A stretch of 64,000 bases of DNA from Polytrichum commune (Eukaryota > Streptophyta > Polytrichopsida > Polytrichales > Polytrichaceae): positions 63,086,533 to 63,150,532 of the forward strand of contig OX485804.1 of assembly GCA_950295325.1 (NCBI GenBank), given 5' to 3'. Shown in pieces: positions 1 through 11,223 of this stretch (position 1 is its first letter; each line of letters starts with the position of its first letter). A program made the translations under genes and the position numbers. The notes below the pieces were generated by a model that had not been told where the DNA came from, did not search any database, and saw nothing but the letters and a program-made list of their open reading frames with translations.

Positions 1-741
1 CAATGCTAAGAAAATATGATCAATTATTAATATGTAGACCTTAGTTGTATTATGAGTCTGAGGATAGTCTTAATATCCAAGTCCAACACAATAAAAGACA
101 TTTTGAAATGGTTTTGAATATTATATGTAGTGGTTTGCATTTCACCTCAAAATCATGTTATCTTTTCTAGTTTTCTTTCTTTGAAATTCTCTCTTTTATC
201 GACTTCTACTTTGGGAGGAACAACTCCATTCATATTGACTCACAAAGGCTTAGCTCCTAAGTGGGTGTCGGAAAAAAAAACTCCTTAGCTACATTGCAAT
301 TTTTGGCCGAAACCTCCTTTAGGTCAGTAAACTGCCCACTAAAGCTAACTTGGAAGGACGGGATGGTATATTTATTCCTTGTCTTAGGCTTAAATAAGAC
401 AATGTGTGGACTAAAAAGAGGAGTAGGAAAAAGAATGCTTTCACTTGCACTCTTTCACACAAGCCGAACGCATTCAACTCTTGGAGATTTACATTCATCA
501 CCAAAATCAACTGAGGCATAGCCATATCTACCAAGTGTAAGAAAAACTCTATGATTTAATAGAGAACATTGACAAAATATTGTGCAAAATCTAACCAATA
601 ATTTACTTTGGATAATGATTTTGGTTTTGATCCTTTTTAGACATGTATTGAAACTTCTGAATCCACCATGGAATTGAAATTTGACCACCCCACTACTATT
701 AGACCTACCGGAGCTTTTTTATTTATTTAAGGTTCATGACA
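1..741. other. Intergenic, no gene seen
   Basis: AT-rich sequence with only short open frames on both strands and none with recognisable protein features. The last part leads into the duplicated promoter segment of paralog A. Confidence 0.5.
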
Positions 742-2172
742 TCATCCTATCTCACCACCCACCAACAATACTTGATTAATGCTCACACCTAAGAGTGGGC
801 AAGGAAGTTGGAACACAAAACCAATGTGAACAAGACTTTTCCAAGATAGGGTAGTACCATCGAAGTTTGCTTGCACATAGAGCAAGGAAAGGCAAAACAT
901 GTCTTCATTGCAACATGAAGTAACAACACATATACAAAGACTACCGAGTCTTCTTTGCGACATAAAGGCAAAGGCACATGTACTAGACAAAGAAAACCAA
1001 AATCTACGCTTCATGTACATTCATGAGCCTTCATCAATGCCCTCACCGGCCCATGCCTTCCATCTTGGCCATGTTCACCAACATTCTCTCCACCTTCACC
1101 ATAGAGGCTTGCTAGGATCAGGCTAGGATCTAGGCGTGGTATAGATTTCGGAGCTCTTCGCCACCACAAGCATGGCGTCTACTCACAACAACAGCCTCGT
1201 TGACGCAGGAGCTCCAGCTCAGGTACTACTCTTAAGAATCCCTTGATTTTTCCACCACCCACTTACCATTTGTTTCTCTCTCCATCATCTCACCAACTTA
1301 GATTTTGTGGTGGTGAAATCTTAAGCTAGACAACCGATGTTGGCCCTCATGTGCGAGAGGATCCGAAAACCGTTGTGTTTACTAAGTCAGCGTCATGTAG
1401 GTTTCCTGTTGCGTGTTGTTGTGGTGGAATAAGGGTTGAGGGAAATGTACCCAAGGATTTCGCCTTCCTTGCAGGTGCAACTTCAATTTATTTTTAAGCT
1501 TGTCCATCAGTGGTCGGCCGCGAGGAGAATCTCCAAGACGTTTTGATTGCAAATATGTGTAACCTCCGCATTTGACTGAGGTTGCATCTTGGTGTCCCTC
1601 TTATCGCCATGGATCATGCTAGGTAGCCAATGTAGAGCCTTGTGGGCGCATGCATTTGAACATCATTCCGTTTTTTTTTATGAGCGTTGTGTAGATTCAT
1701 GTTGTTTACTTTTTGTTGTGGAATAAGGTAGAGTGATTTATATGCAGGTGACTTATACGCTAGCTCCCACCCAAGGATTTTGCCCTCTTCGCATGTGCAA
1801 CTTCAGCTTTCGATTTTGAGGTTGCATTTGGGCGTCCCTCTTGTGGCGATTAATTAGGTGGTATGATGCTTAGCTTTGCCGGTTTTTTTTTTTTTTTTTT
1901 TTTTTGTGAGTGCTTCAGCATGATCCAATGGTGGCCACACCGCTGCAGGAGTTTTTGCACGACGTTCTCACCGACAACATTGGAAAAAATTCCAAACCAC
2001 ATGCAGAAGCTCGCACCCATGCCAATGATAAGGAGAAGATCATGTGTGTGCCTTTGGTTGCAACATCCGAGCTTGATTGCGTTCTCCAGGATGAGCAAGA
2101 GCATAAGGGGACGACGATTCCGGGTAGCTCCATTCTTAGCCCAGAGCTGACGGAAGAGTTTTCGCAACATAA
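742..2172 (+). repeat. Segmental duplication, copy A (paired with 15.84-17.1 kb)
   Basis: The segment covers upstream DNA, exon 1, intron 1 and exon 2 of paralog A. It aligns along its length with 15842-17092. Shared landmarks run in the same order: the AACCAAAATCTA block upstream (about 999 and 16072), the short first exon ending in CTCAG, the intron block GGCGTCCCTCTTGTGGCGAT, and the exon 2 stretch around GCTCGC.CCCA. Conservation of non-coding parts means a DNA duplication and not only a shared protein family. The alignment was done by eye, so the outer limits are approximate. Confidence 0.8.
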
Positions 2173-3515
2173 GGTACGTGGGTGTTATTCGACTCGTTTT
2201 TTTTCTACCAATTGGATTTGCACAACGCAGCTCGTGCTGCATTAGCCAATCTACTCGGATTGAAAATCAGACCTCCCTTGATTTAGTTATAATGATTTGG
2301 TTATTAGAAGTCCATGCTTGTTGGTTTCTTCAACTGAATACAGAGGTCCTCCCAATTGCGTTCACTATTGAGTGTGGAGTAGTATTGAAGACATTGTCCA
2401 ATCTCTTCTAAACATCATGTGTCTTTATGGTGTTTAATTCTTCATTGATCCTCACCAAATCCTACACCACTCAAATATAGGGTCCGATTAAAAAAAGTAA
2501 CCAAATAACACCCGCATACCTTAGCCATGTCAATGTGGAGGTTAATATTCGTCGTCACTTGGCCAAGAAGCCAAATCTGCAGAGTGAGCAAGAGTCGGCT
2601 GCCACTCAGGAGAATATTAGGTACGATAGCGTTATTTGGTTTGTTCATGATCTTCTATTGATCAGATTTCCATCTTGAGGTTTGTGTTGCGTTAGAAAAA
2701 TCTATAAAATAACATTGATTGAAAATCGGACCTCCCCTGATTTGGTTATAGTCATCGAAAGTGCATGTTTGTTGATTGCTTAACTAATTAATGCATAGGT
2801 CCTCCCATTTATTGTGATCACTATTGAGAATGCAGGAGTTAATTACATTTGGAGACGCACTCCAATCTCTTTTTAAAATGTGCCTTTATAGCGTTTGTTC
2901 TTTGATCCTCACCTAACCACACACCAATCAAATATAGGTATCCATTCAGAAAATGACATGACCCAGATACTTAACTTCATTATTGGTGCACCCTTGTAGC
3001 AAGTTCAAGCAGAACCACCAGCACGGACCAAAATCCAGTTGCACTACAAATACAAACAGGTCCGCTGCAATCTGTCCATCTCCTACTTGGAGTACCGTCA
3101 CCGCCGAATTTGTAGCATGAAGGCGCGTGCAGCCGCTGCTGCTGCTAATTCCTGGCCACCTGGAATTCTGAAGCGCATCTGGGCCGCCCTCAAATTTGTA
3201 TTCAGTTGCAGGTTCCTCCTCATCGAGTGGGCCCTCGTAAACATTGACCCGTTAGGGCCGTTGGCGCCTCTCGTTTTCAGCCTTGTGTATGCGATGGTAG
3301 GCTACTGGTTTGTGTATTCAGATCCTTTCGAGGGCCTTCTAATTAAGATGTGCATCAACACTCTCTCGATCGTCTGGGCCATAGACTACTGGCAGTGCCT
3401 CAAATCCAACGCCTGGCCGAGCCGCCGACAATCTGACTGCGACAACACGCTGGAGTATTTTCGTCAGCTTGACTACGAAAGAGCATCAATTCTTCGCTCA
3501 CATGGGATTTCTTGA
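1172..3515 (+). CDS. Paralog A: unknown membrane protein, intron-rich copy, possibly a pseudogene
   Basis: Function unknown. Exon 1 is 1172-1222 (17 codons, starts MASTHNNSL, ends CAG before GTACTA). Exon 2 is 1919-2173 (85 codons, starts HDPMVATPL). Exon 3 lies at about 2525-2620 (frame HVNVEVNIRRHLAKK). Exon 4 is 3000-3515 (starts QVQAEPPARTK, ends RSHGIS). The exon order was fixed by comparison with paralog B, where the same residues are contiguous. Exon 4 has an Ala run and hydrophobic stretches (around LAPLVFSLVYAMVGYWFVY and LLIKMCINTLSIVWAI) that suggest membrane segments. Oddities: introns 2 and 3 are both TIR elements. With the strongest donors (2174 and 2621) the reading frame does not carry cleanly into the next exon, so splicing must use weaker sites (for example a GGAG acceptor near 2540 or a donor near 2631) or the copy is broken. 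Exons 1 and 2 are firm; the later junctions are not. Confidence 0.6.
2173..2520 (+). mobile_element. MITE family M1, copy 1, forming intron 2 of paralog A
   Basis: About 348 bp. The left end GGTACGTGGGTGTTATT and the reverse complement of the right end, GGTATGCGGGTGTTATT, are terminal inverted repeats; both then run into T-rich stretches. Internal blocks (GAAAATC.GACCTCCC, TCCTCCCA.TT, CCAATCTCTT, TTGATCCTCACC, CAAATATAGG) recur in copies 2, 3 and 4. The left flank reads TAA and the right flank TTA, so a 3-bp T(A/T)A target duplication of the PIF/Harbinger type is possible but the palindromic ends leave it unresolved. The intron donor GT is the second and third base region of the element (AAG|GTACGT), and the acceptor AG lies 3-4 bp past its right end. 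Confidence 0.8.
2620..2970 (+). mobile_element. MITE family M1, copy 2, inside intron 3 of paralog A
   Basis: About 351 bp. It starts GGTACGATAGCGTTATTTGG and shares the internal blocks of copy 1 (GATTGAAAATCGGACCTCCC, GGTCCTCCCA, CCAATCTCTTTT, TTTGATCCTCACC, CAATCAAATATAGG). The right terminal repeat is more decayed. Its left end again coincides with a splice donor (ATTAG|GTACGA). The likely acceptor, TTGTAG at 2994-2999, lies 29 bp beyond the element in sequence that resembles exonic DNA of paralog B. Confidence 0.75.
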
Positions 3516-5196
3516 GTGGGGTAAATTGGGCTCACAAATGCCTATGTTATACTTCTAGTTTTCAAGGCCTCCGCAGCATGTGGTCTATGGACTCCTGGAA
3601 TTGTGTAGAGTAGTTTGAAATTTGAACCAGTTATGATAGAAGTTTGCATTTGAATATATATTTCCACCAATCATTATGATTACATGATGTGTTGCTTGAA
3701 CTTGAATTGTGAGTGATCTTGTTTAGCATGCAAAAATTATAAATTGTTACGAATAGATGAGTAACAGTTTAGAGTTCATGGAATGTTGTGGAGAGGTTGT
3801 ATCATGAACCAAATGGGGTTTAATGGAAACCATGGAATGTTACATAAAATAAGAAGGGTTTCGAATGGAAAACCACTTGACCAATGTAGACATCAGTTGA
3901 GTCCTCCCTAGCTGTGAAGTTTTTGGCTTTTCAGAGTATCAAACTTGGACTAAATCTAGAATTTCCAATGAAACGGAATGACGTGAACATGGGGAAAACA
4001 TGTCTACTGAAGTTCAAGTCATATTTCCTTGGCCCATCAACTGCAAACCTCGTCAGAAAATCACAATTTATTCTCACATATTGATCACCCATGTGTCCAT
4101 TGCAAGGTGTGAAGATGCATTCCATTTTTCATGCGAGCTTTTTGTCACACTATCCCTGGATTTTACCACTGGTTTCTCCTTCCAGTTTCTCTTCAATTGT
4201 TTCTAAATTGTGTTTCCTCAATGACCACTAACGGTTCACTCTCATGCTATTGGTAATGCTAAAGAGATTTCGTAAGCTCTTCTTATGAATGTTCAAAAGT
4301 TGCAAAAACGCTCACCTTACGTTCAAAAGCTGCAGGTGGGATATTCAATGCCCGACAAACGATTTGGCAGAATGTGTTTGAATAAGCTTAGGCCAAGGCT
4401 CAATCTTGCTGAAAGACGTTTAGGTTAATTTGAGCAAACTCTGGAGTTGATGCGACACGGGGAGCCAACAATTTGCTGTGGTTCTTCTCAAATAACATAG
4501 ACTTGTGGAATTTCAAAGCCCCATTTGTTGGTAAATTAGTATCTAAGTATACTTAGAAGTGTCACCGTTCTTAGGGTTGTCTAAGATTTGCAGTCTTACT
4601 GTGGGCCCTCTTAACTCCAAGCATTTCTGACCATTGGATTGGCTCGGGAATTGTCTCATCCCATTGGCAATATCTTTGGAATTTGGATCACAAAGACTCT
4701 CAATTCAAGTTTCAAAATCGGAGTGATATGCAAAAGGTACAAGAGTTCAAGGAGAAGATTCTCTTCCATGTCAGGTGATCACATGGGCTCTCCCTATTGT
4801 GTTAAGTATTTTAGAGCTTAAAATGGTGTATAGATTTTGAGGTCATAGTCCAATTTCATTATGGCACATGTCTTTTTGGTGTACATTCTTAAGTACAAGC
4901 CTTGTCATATACCCATCATTTATTAAAAGAAAATATAGGATTAAAAGTTTTCTCATATACCCATATATTTATTAAAAGCAATATCGGATCAAATTACATA
5001 GAACAACAAACTTCAAATTAATACCCCCTTGTGCATTCATGAATACCTATACGTGTTTAGTATATGCATACCCTCAATTCATGTGTATGCACTTTGTTCA
5101 ATAAGTAATCCACATTGGACCTCCCTAAACCACACACCAATAAGTTCTTTGGGTCTAATTATGAAAAGTAGCCTATTAAAACCATAATCCATTGAT
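3516..5196. other. 3' flank of paralog A and intergenic DNA
   Basis: No gene recognised. About 5090-5190 holds a piece similar to the right half of MITE family M1 (ACCTCCCTAAACCACACACCAAT). Confidence 0.4.
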
Positions 5197-5309
5197 CCAA
5201 TGCAACCAATGCAGATGAGATTGGACATTGGTTGCATTGGTTGCATTGGTCAAAAAATGCAACCAATGAATTCATCCATCAATGGATTGCATTGGTTGCA
5301 TTTTTTGAC
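5197..5309. repeat. Two adjacent hairpins built from GGTTGCATT units
   Basis: The first hairpin has perfect 15-bp arms, CCAATGCAACCAATG at 5197-5211 and its reverse complement at 5226-5240. The second has perfect 20-bp arms, GTCAAAAAATGCAACCAATG at 5249-5268 and its reverse complement at 5290-5309, with a 21-nt loop. The arms of both share the core TGCAACCAATG, so all four arms are related. Confidence 0.85.
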
Positions 5310-5382
5310 TATATAACGATGAAAACCTTCAACATTATTGTCACCACAAGGCACTTGGTGTTCAAGTGCGCTCATGAACCTA

Positions 5383-5640
5383 GAGGACCTTTCCATGGGA
5401 TAAGGTTTGGGTCAACTAACCCAAACGCAACTTTAGATTCTAGTGAAGATAGACATGTGTTTGGCTCAACCGACCCAAACATGTTAACCCTAATCATTGT
5501 AATTCCAAACCTTATATTTGTGAGCTTGAACTTGGGGGCCCTTTCCATGGGATAAGGTTTGGGTCCACCGACCCAAACTCAACTTCAGATCCTACTGAAG
5601 ATAAACATGGGTTTGGGTTGCTCTACCCAAATCCACACGA
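5383..5640. repeat. Diverged tandem duplication, period about 151 bp
   Basis: The block TTTCCATGGGATAAGGTTTG occurs near 5390 and again near 5541. After each copy comes GGGTC..C..ACCCAAAC, an AGAT(T/C)CTA(G/C)TGAAGATA block and an ACATG(T/G)GTTTGG block. The similarity fades after about 110 bp. Confidence 0.7.
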
Positions 5641-5899
5641 GCCTTTTATGTGTGGGTGGGACATAGAATTTCATCTATTTCTTAGGCTTTGGGTTGGTTG
5701 CATGTCATGAAGATGTTCATGTCAAATTTTTGAGGCGAGATTGAGATACATAATATTTCATAAGAGTCATAGTGAGAAAATCTAGATTAATAGTGATGAC
5801 ATATGGTAATATAATTTTTTGAATATGTTTCATGTTTCATTTGTGGGCTTTTCCTTTTGGGTCAGTAGATTTTATCTCTAGCTTAGTTTAGATCGGTCA

Positions 5900-7780
5900 T
5901 CATCCTTGAGCCCCTCATTTATTCCAAAGCGCATCCTATTCAAAAAAAATTGCTTCATAGGTGGCTATGTCGGAATGTCATTCTTAAGGGAGCTAGGTTT
6001 TGTGATAATGAGCAACGTCATATACAAATCCAAGAGGAACTCCAAGCCAACATGCGACTTAGGCTTGCAGAATTATGATTCATTGGCACATGTTCCTTGC
6101 ATTATAAATGAGTGTAAACATAAAAAGTTGTTTACAAAAAAGCCCATTTGAGAAGTGGCCACTAATAATTATTGTGTGCATTGTTGCTGCCAATTGTTTC
6201 CACATGAGAAGATTAAGGCTATTTGGGAAGTAATGTGGGTTGAAGATTTCCGCCTCAAATCTTCAAGAAAAGTTGATGTTCACCAAAAAATACATGTAGA
6301 TGAAATATGACGCAAGGTGATCACATTTGAAAGCATAGATGTGTGTTATACGGCATGGTATCATCATTCATGGTGTGTTCAAAGCGGAACCTAATAGACA
6401 AGCAATTTATGCCAAAGAAGGCCGCCAGTTCCATAACCATGGGAATTTGGATTTGAGAAACCTAGAGAAGCAACACAACAAAAAGCTACTACTTTTACAA
6501 CTATCATTGTAAACTATAAACTCTTGTGCAATGCCACACAAAACTCTATTTCTTTGCTTTGGTACGTACTTAAGAGCATATTAGGCAAAATTGATATAGA
6601 TTTTTTACTCAACATTGAGTCTTTGGTTTCTTCTTGCATGGATGATTGCTCATGGATAAAATGATATCAAGTTTGCCCATTATGCTCTACATTCATATTC
6701 AGTGGATTCAAACTACACCATTGGATCATTTGCAAGACTTTTGCATGATCTGGAGAAATCGTTTGTGTATTTTTTAAGATCGTTATTTAAGAATGTCGGA
6801 TTGACAACTCTATATGTAGCATGCTAGATAGAAAAGATGTATGCTTGGATTCATTGTCAGAACCGCTTAGTTAGCATGTGATTGCAAAAAAATTGTCCCC
6901 AACTATATGTATCCAATTGGACAATTGCACCAAGGACAATAAAAGCATACTTGTGTCTACCTATTGATCTTTGTTGGTTGTGAAAGATATTTTCAAGGAG
7001 GTGTTTATATCATTTCTTTTGGTGGGCTATATACACAATGATATTGATGCATCTTTTAGGTGGTGGAGCATGAAATTGCATGAGCAAGATTTCCCAACAA
7101 TCCCACTATTGACGAAGTCGTACATGGATTTGGACAACATTTCCGTCATCCCATATATGATTGAGGAGGTGTCCCACTTCAAAGCACTTATAAAACCCTA
7201 TCTTTGGAGTGGAATTTCCATTTGGTTGGGCACATGAAGGCTCAACAATTTTGGTTTTACATATGTAATGACTATATTTTGGCCATGCAGCACAAGCTAT
7301 TGTGTATGACACAAGATTGAAACCCATTGGAAGGGTTTCTTGTTTGGTATGTTGATGAAGAGGGCAAGGTAGTGTTACCAGATAGGGAGCACAAATCTTA
7401 TAAACAAATACCCATGATGAAAATGGAGGATATTATAGAGGGCATATTAGGGGCTTCATACAATATTGGGATCGTCTGCGAGTAGCGGATGTTGGTGGAT
7501 CATTTTGCCACTAATATGAAACTTGGATAGGCTTGTGGGCACGTGTTTGTTCAGCTTTGAAAAACCTTCATCAAGATAGCCCCCTTACTTTGAGGCATGG
7601 TTTTTGACTATAGAATCATGTGGATGTTCATACATCAGAGGCTAGGTTTTTGGCAATAGAGAGGATCATGAGGACTTTGACAAGGATGACAATTACATTG
7701 GGCTTGCCAATAATCATCCCTCACCGTCTTTCCATGTTGCAGACTTGCAGTGGATTGTCAAGAAGCTTATATATCCATAT
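5900..7780 (+). pseudogene. Decayed transposon-type gene with DUF7869-like segment
   Basis: Across several frames there are remnants of one protein. The clearest, at about 6905-7200, reads LQLDNCTKDNKSI, then FKEVFISFLLVGYIHNDIDA and FRWWSMKLHEQDFPTIPLL. This order (LQLDN..., F..V...FL.VGH.H.DID) is the signature of the DUF7869 domain, found in transposon-linked plant and fungal genes. Downstream, about 7270-7460, comes FLVWYVDEEGKVVLPDREHK in another frame. Stops and frameshifts are frequent, so this is not a working gene. The limits are approximate, and the link of the 5' part (5900-6600) to the same gene is inferred. Confidence 0.55.
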
Positions 7781-8829
7781 TACATTTTGGAGATGAAATA
7801 TATCTTAAATTGGTTTTGGTGGTAAAAGTTTTGTCTCAGCCAAATTTTGTAACTTCTAGCCCTTATTTTCAATAGATTTAAATGGATTACTACCAACCAA
7901 CAATACATATTGACAATGTGATTTTTCATTACAGAAGTTGAGATATAAATCATAATTTTTTTCGAGGGTGTTTTTCGTTTGGAATATAATTCTAATTTTG
8001 GAATCAATATGCATTTGTTACACTATGGTTTTGTAGGCTGAAGGGTCAAATTTTTATTCTATATGCTAAAAATATTCTACAATCCTTTGATTTTATTTAT
8101 GAAGTAGGTTTCAAGTGCTCTATCTAATGTGCTTATATTGGCCAACCGTTAACTTTGGGATTGGACTTATAATATATTTCTTTACCGATATACCATAGCC
8201 TATGTTTAGGGTGACTTCATGTTCTTATCATTCATATGTTATTTCAAGACAATGGAAAGTCTTGAATTACATAACATAATGATATTTATTGATGAGATTT
8301 GGACAACATGAAATGTTATATGTGCACTTCTATCAACGGAACATATGATAGATTAGGAATAGAAAACCCATATTATTCTACAAAATGGAGACATCAGTAC
8401 ATTGTGCAACGCAATTACATTTTACAATTTAGTGTGGGCTTAAACCAACAAGTATGCACCTAATTGCTAAGAACTAATCTAAAATGCATTATTTGCATCG
8501 CATAGAGTCGGCATCAAGGCATGACAAGCCGTCTTGAGATATTTACAGATATTGTTCACTTTGAGAGTGTCAACCATGTGCATGGAATGGAGATAAAACA
8601 ATGATGATGGAAACCCAAAACAATGACGCATGTGCACAAAAATTGTCTTATTGAATCACTTTAAATCACAAATAAACTTTTATTGAAGCGGATCACCCTA
8701 ATTTGATGGTGTGTAGTTTAGTACCCACACTATATAGAAGAAAGGAATTAGAGGACATTAACAATAATGATAAATCATATTAATAATCTTTATGTTGTCA
8801 TGTTTACACAAGACCAAAGAATTATCTAA
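7781..8829. other. Intergenic, no gene seen
   Basis: AT-rich DNA with no convincing open frame and no repeat that I could pair by eye. Confidence 0.4.
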
Positions 8830-9213
8830 GGCATGTGAGTGTTACTTGGGTTTTTTTTAATGTTCTCCAACTTCATCAGATTATATTTACACCCAGAAAA
8901 AGTTTGTGTTATCTTAGCAAAAAGATTATGAAGCCTTAGCAAATCAAATTGAAAAGCAGACCTTCCGTGATTTGGTTATGGTAATCACAAGCGCATGCTT
9001 GTTGATTACTTAACTGAAAGTTGGATATGTAGATCATCCCAACTAAATTACCTATCGAATGTGGACTCATAGTTAATGAAATCCAAAGGCACAGTCCAAT
9101 CTCTTTTAAACATGTGTCTTTGTCGATATTTGTTCTTTGATCTTCACATAACGCCACACCAATCAAATATAAGTGTCCAATTACAAAAAATAACCTAATC
9201 ACACCCACATTTC
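8830..9213 (+). mobile_element. MITE family M1, copy 3
   Basis: About 384 bp. The left end GGCATGTGAGTGTTACTTGG pairs with the right end (reverse complement AAATGTGGGTGTGATTAGG). Internal blocks match copies 1, 2 and 4: GAAAAGCAGACCTTCCGTGA, TGCTTGTTGATTACTTAACT, GTCCAATCTCTTTTAAACAT, ACACCAATCAAATATAAG. No gene surrounds it. Confidence 0.75.
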
Positions 9214-9264
9214 TCAAGTTCACAACTTCACATCCCAAAGTCACTCACTAACGCACTCACTGAA

Positions 9265-9475
9265 TAGTGTCCGGGGAGAGTTTTGGGCACAATCGGTCGA
9301 GATCCTAGCTAGTGTTTCCAAGACCAACCAGTTACATGTTGACATCTTTATTAAATTGGAGAACACTCTATAAACTCCTCCAAATGGATCCGTAATTTTC
9401 CCGAAGTCTTTAATTGAAACAGATTATTTCTCAAATTCAACCAGTTCATCTGTAACTAGCAGTCGGGTCTCCCCA
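9265..9475 (+). repeat. Dispersed repeat R3, copy 1
   Basis: It starts GTCCGGGGAGAGTTTTGGGC, then has a CGGTCGAGATCCTAG block and an ACCAGTTACATGTTGACATC block, ending near CATCTGTAACTAGCAG. Related copies are at 10295-10520 (+), about 14815-15010 (-) and 38735-38940 (-). The first 45 bp resemble the monomers of the LINE 5' array at 24669-24994. Confidence 0.65.
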
Positions 9476-9577
9476 TTCATTCATTGCTCACCCATCCATC
9501 TCACGTCATAATATGTTGCCATGCACGAGAATCATATCAAAATTCTCGTGCTGCCGAGTTCATCACGTACGAAGAGT

Positions 9578-9874
9578 GCATGCAAATCCAACGGTCCCAG
9601 TGTTGCATGCGAATCCAACAGCCCAAGTGTTGCATGTGAATCCAACGGCCCGAGTGTGGCATGCGAATCCAACGGCCCGAGTGTTGCATGCAAATCCAAT
9701 GGCCCAAGTGTGGCATGTGAATCCAACGGCCCGAATGTGGCATGCGAATCCAACGGCCCGAGTGTGGCATGCGAATCCAACAGCCCGAGTGTGGCATGCA
9801 AATCCAACGGCCCGAGTGTGGCATGCAAATCCAACGGCCCGAGTGTGGCATGCGAATCCAACAGTCTGAGTGTT
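9578..9874. repeat. Minisatellite, 11 units of 27 bp
   Basis: Eleven head-to-tail units begin with GCATGC or GCATGT, starting at 9578 and then every 27 bases, and contain the core ATCCAACGGCCC. A partial unit follows. Unit-to-unit changes are single substitutions (A/G at position 7, GG/AG, TG/TT at the end), with no length change. Because 27 is a multiple of three, open frames persist on both strands, but they are by-products of the repeat. Confidence 0.95.
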
Positions 9875-10294
9875 GCATGCTGCATGGACGGCCTGACGAA
9901 ATGTTACGATCTTCGAATTAAAATTTAGAGCATTTGATGGTACATGTATACAGTTACAAGTGTACCACGAGATCCGAGTCCCGACAAAGCCAACTGCCTC
10001 CTCCTCCTCCGACACTCTAAATCATTCCCAACTGCCTGCCCGCATTGATGTGCGAGCGATTCGACAGCCCTGCCCTGCACGGACACTACCTTACTGCCAC
10101 CTGCGAGGTCCAAGATCCGATACCTTATCCAACTTCTTAGTTCTTGAAGTCAACGAAACTCGCTTGAAAGCAAGCAAGAATGTCAGATCCACTCATCATC
10201 ACGACTCGATCGACTAGCTCGCTGACGGAGGATGAGGTTTTAATTGGATCTCGAATTCTTCTGGGTCCGATGTAACGTTGTCCGATTGGGGAGG

Positions 10295-10520
10295 ATTTTG
10301 GTTCATTCTTTTATTTTGGGCATAGTCGGTGGAGATTCTAGTGATTCTGCATCCAACCGGTTACATGTTGACATCTTCCGGTTTTGTTTCTTTATTCATT
10401 TGAGGTTTATTCTTGTATAGATTCCTTTAAAATGATCGGTAATCCTTCTGATGTCTCAAACTTCAACCGGTCATTCTTTAAACTCAATCGAATCTATCAT
10501 TTGTAACTAACCGTTGGTTT
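10295..10520 (+). repeat. Dispersed repeat R3, copy 2
   Basis: It shares GGGCATAGTCGGTGGAGATT, AACCGGTTACATGTTGACAT and ATTTGTAACTAACCG with copy 1, in the same order and spacing. It lies about 1 kb downstream in the same orientation. Confidence 0.65.
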
Positions 10521-10845
10521 TTTCCAAGCCCTGCTTCTTATGTGTGTCATATAATTAACATGTAATGCGTCGAACGGAAGTCTTTATGAAGACTTAGGAG
10601 AAGATCCTGGGTCTTGGACCCACATTAATTCCACCTTGACTAGAAAATTAGTGTGGTCGATGTATATAATTGGCATGCAAATTCTCCACACACACTAATA
10701 GGACTATTTAGTATAGTGAAATACTTGAAGTTGGAAGGTTCACGCCAAGGTCGGAATCCAAAGATTTAAGGGCAAAACAAATCACCAGATGGCCCAAAAA
10801 ATAAATCGTTATCAAAGTGGTGGTTGTTGTGTTAACAAATTACTA

Positions 10846-11223
10846 CACTAAACATTGTATTTAGTGGCACCATTTCTACTTTTTCTTTCTCAATACTAAT
10901 TGTAAGCCGCCCATGTAGTGTCTCCAACACTAATTTTAGAACCTCATATTATTTTTCATCCCTTGCAAAAGAATTAGAGCACCACATACATACAATGTTG
11001 CAATTATTGTTGCTTACTAAGTGATCATTTTCATTCAAATTTCAATCATCCATGACAACATTTCCTTACAAAATTTTAGGATACACAAAATTTACCACAC
11101 TTTGTTTTAATACTTGGCATTTGGATGAAGTAGAAGTAAGTTAGGATAACAATACTTGAATTCATAAGAAGTGTCACCACTGTGACATAAATGATCATAT
11201 GACATTAAATACAGCATGTAATG
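10846..11223 (+). mobile_element. MITE family M2, copy 1, flanked by TA
   Basis: About 378 bp. The left end is CACTAAACATTGTATTTAGTG and the right end is its imperfect inverted repeat (reverse complement CATTACATGCTGTATTTAATG). A TA dinucleotide flanks each side. An internal block, ATTTCAATCAT..ATGACAA, is shared with the copies at 12.7 and 37.7 kb. A TA target duplication fits Tc1/mariner-type MITEs, but there is no transposase to prove it. Confidence 0.75.

Noticed and set aside
3931-4821. Several 60-70 codon open frames on both strands
   Set aside because: Their length is expected by chance, and no family features or splice context were found.
9513-10015. Open frames of 100-150 codons on both strands over the minisatellite
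   Set aside because: They exist only because the unit is 27 bp (a multiple of three) and lacks stops in several frames. No start context, splice sites or known domain.
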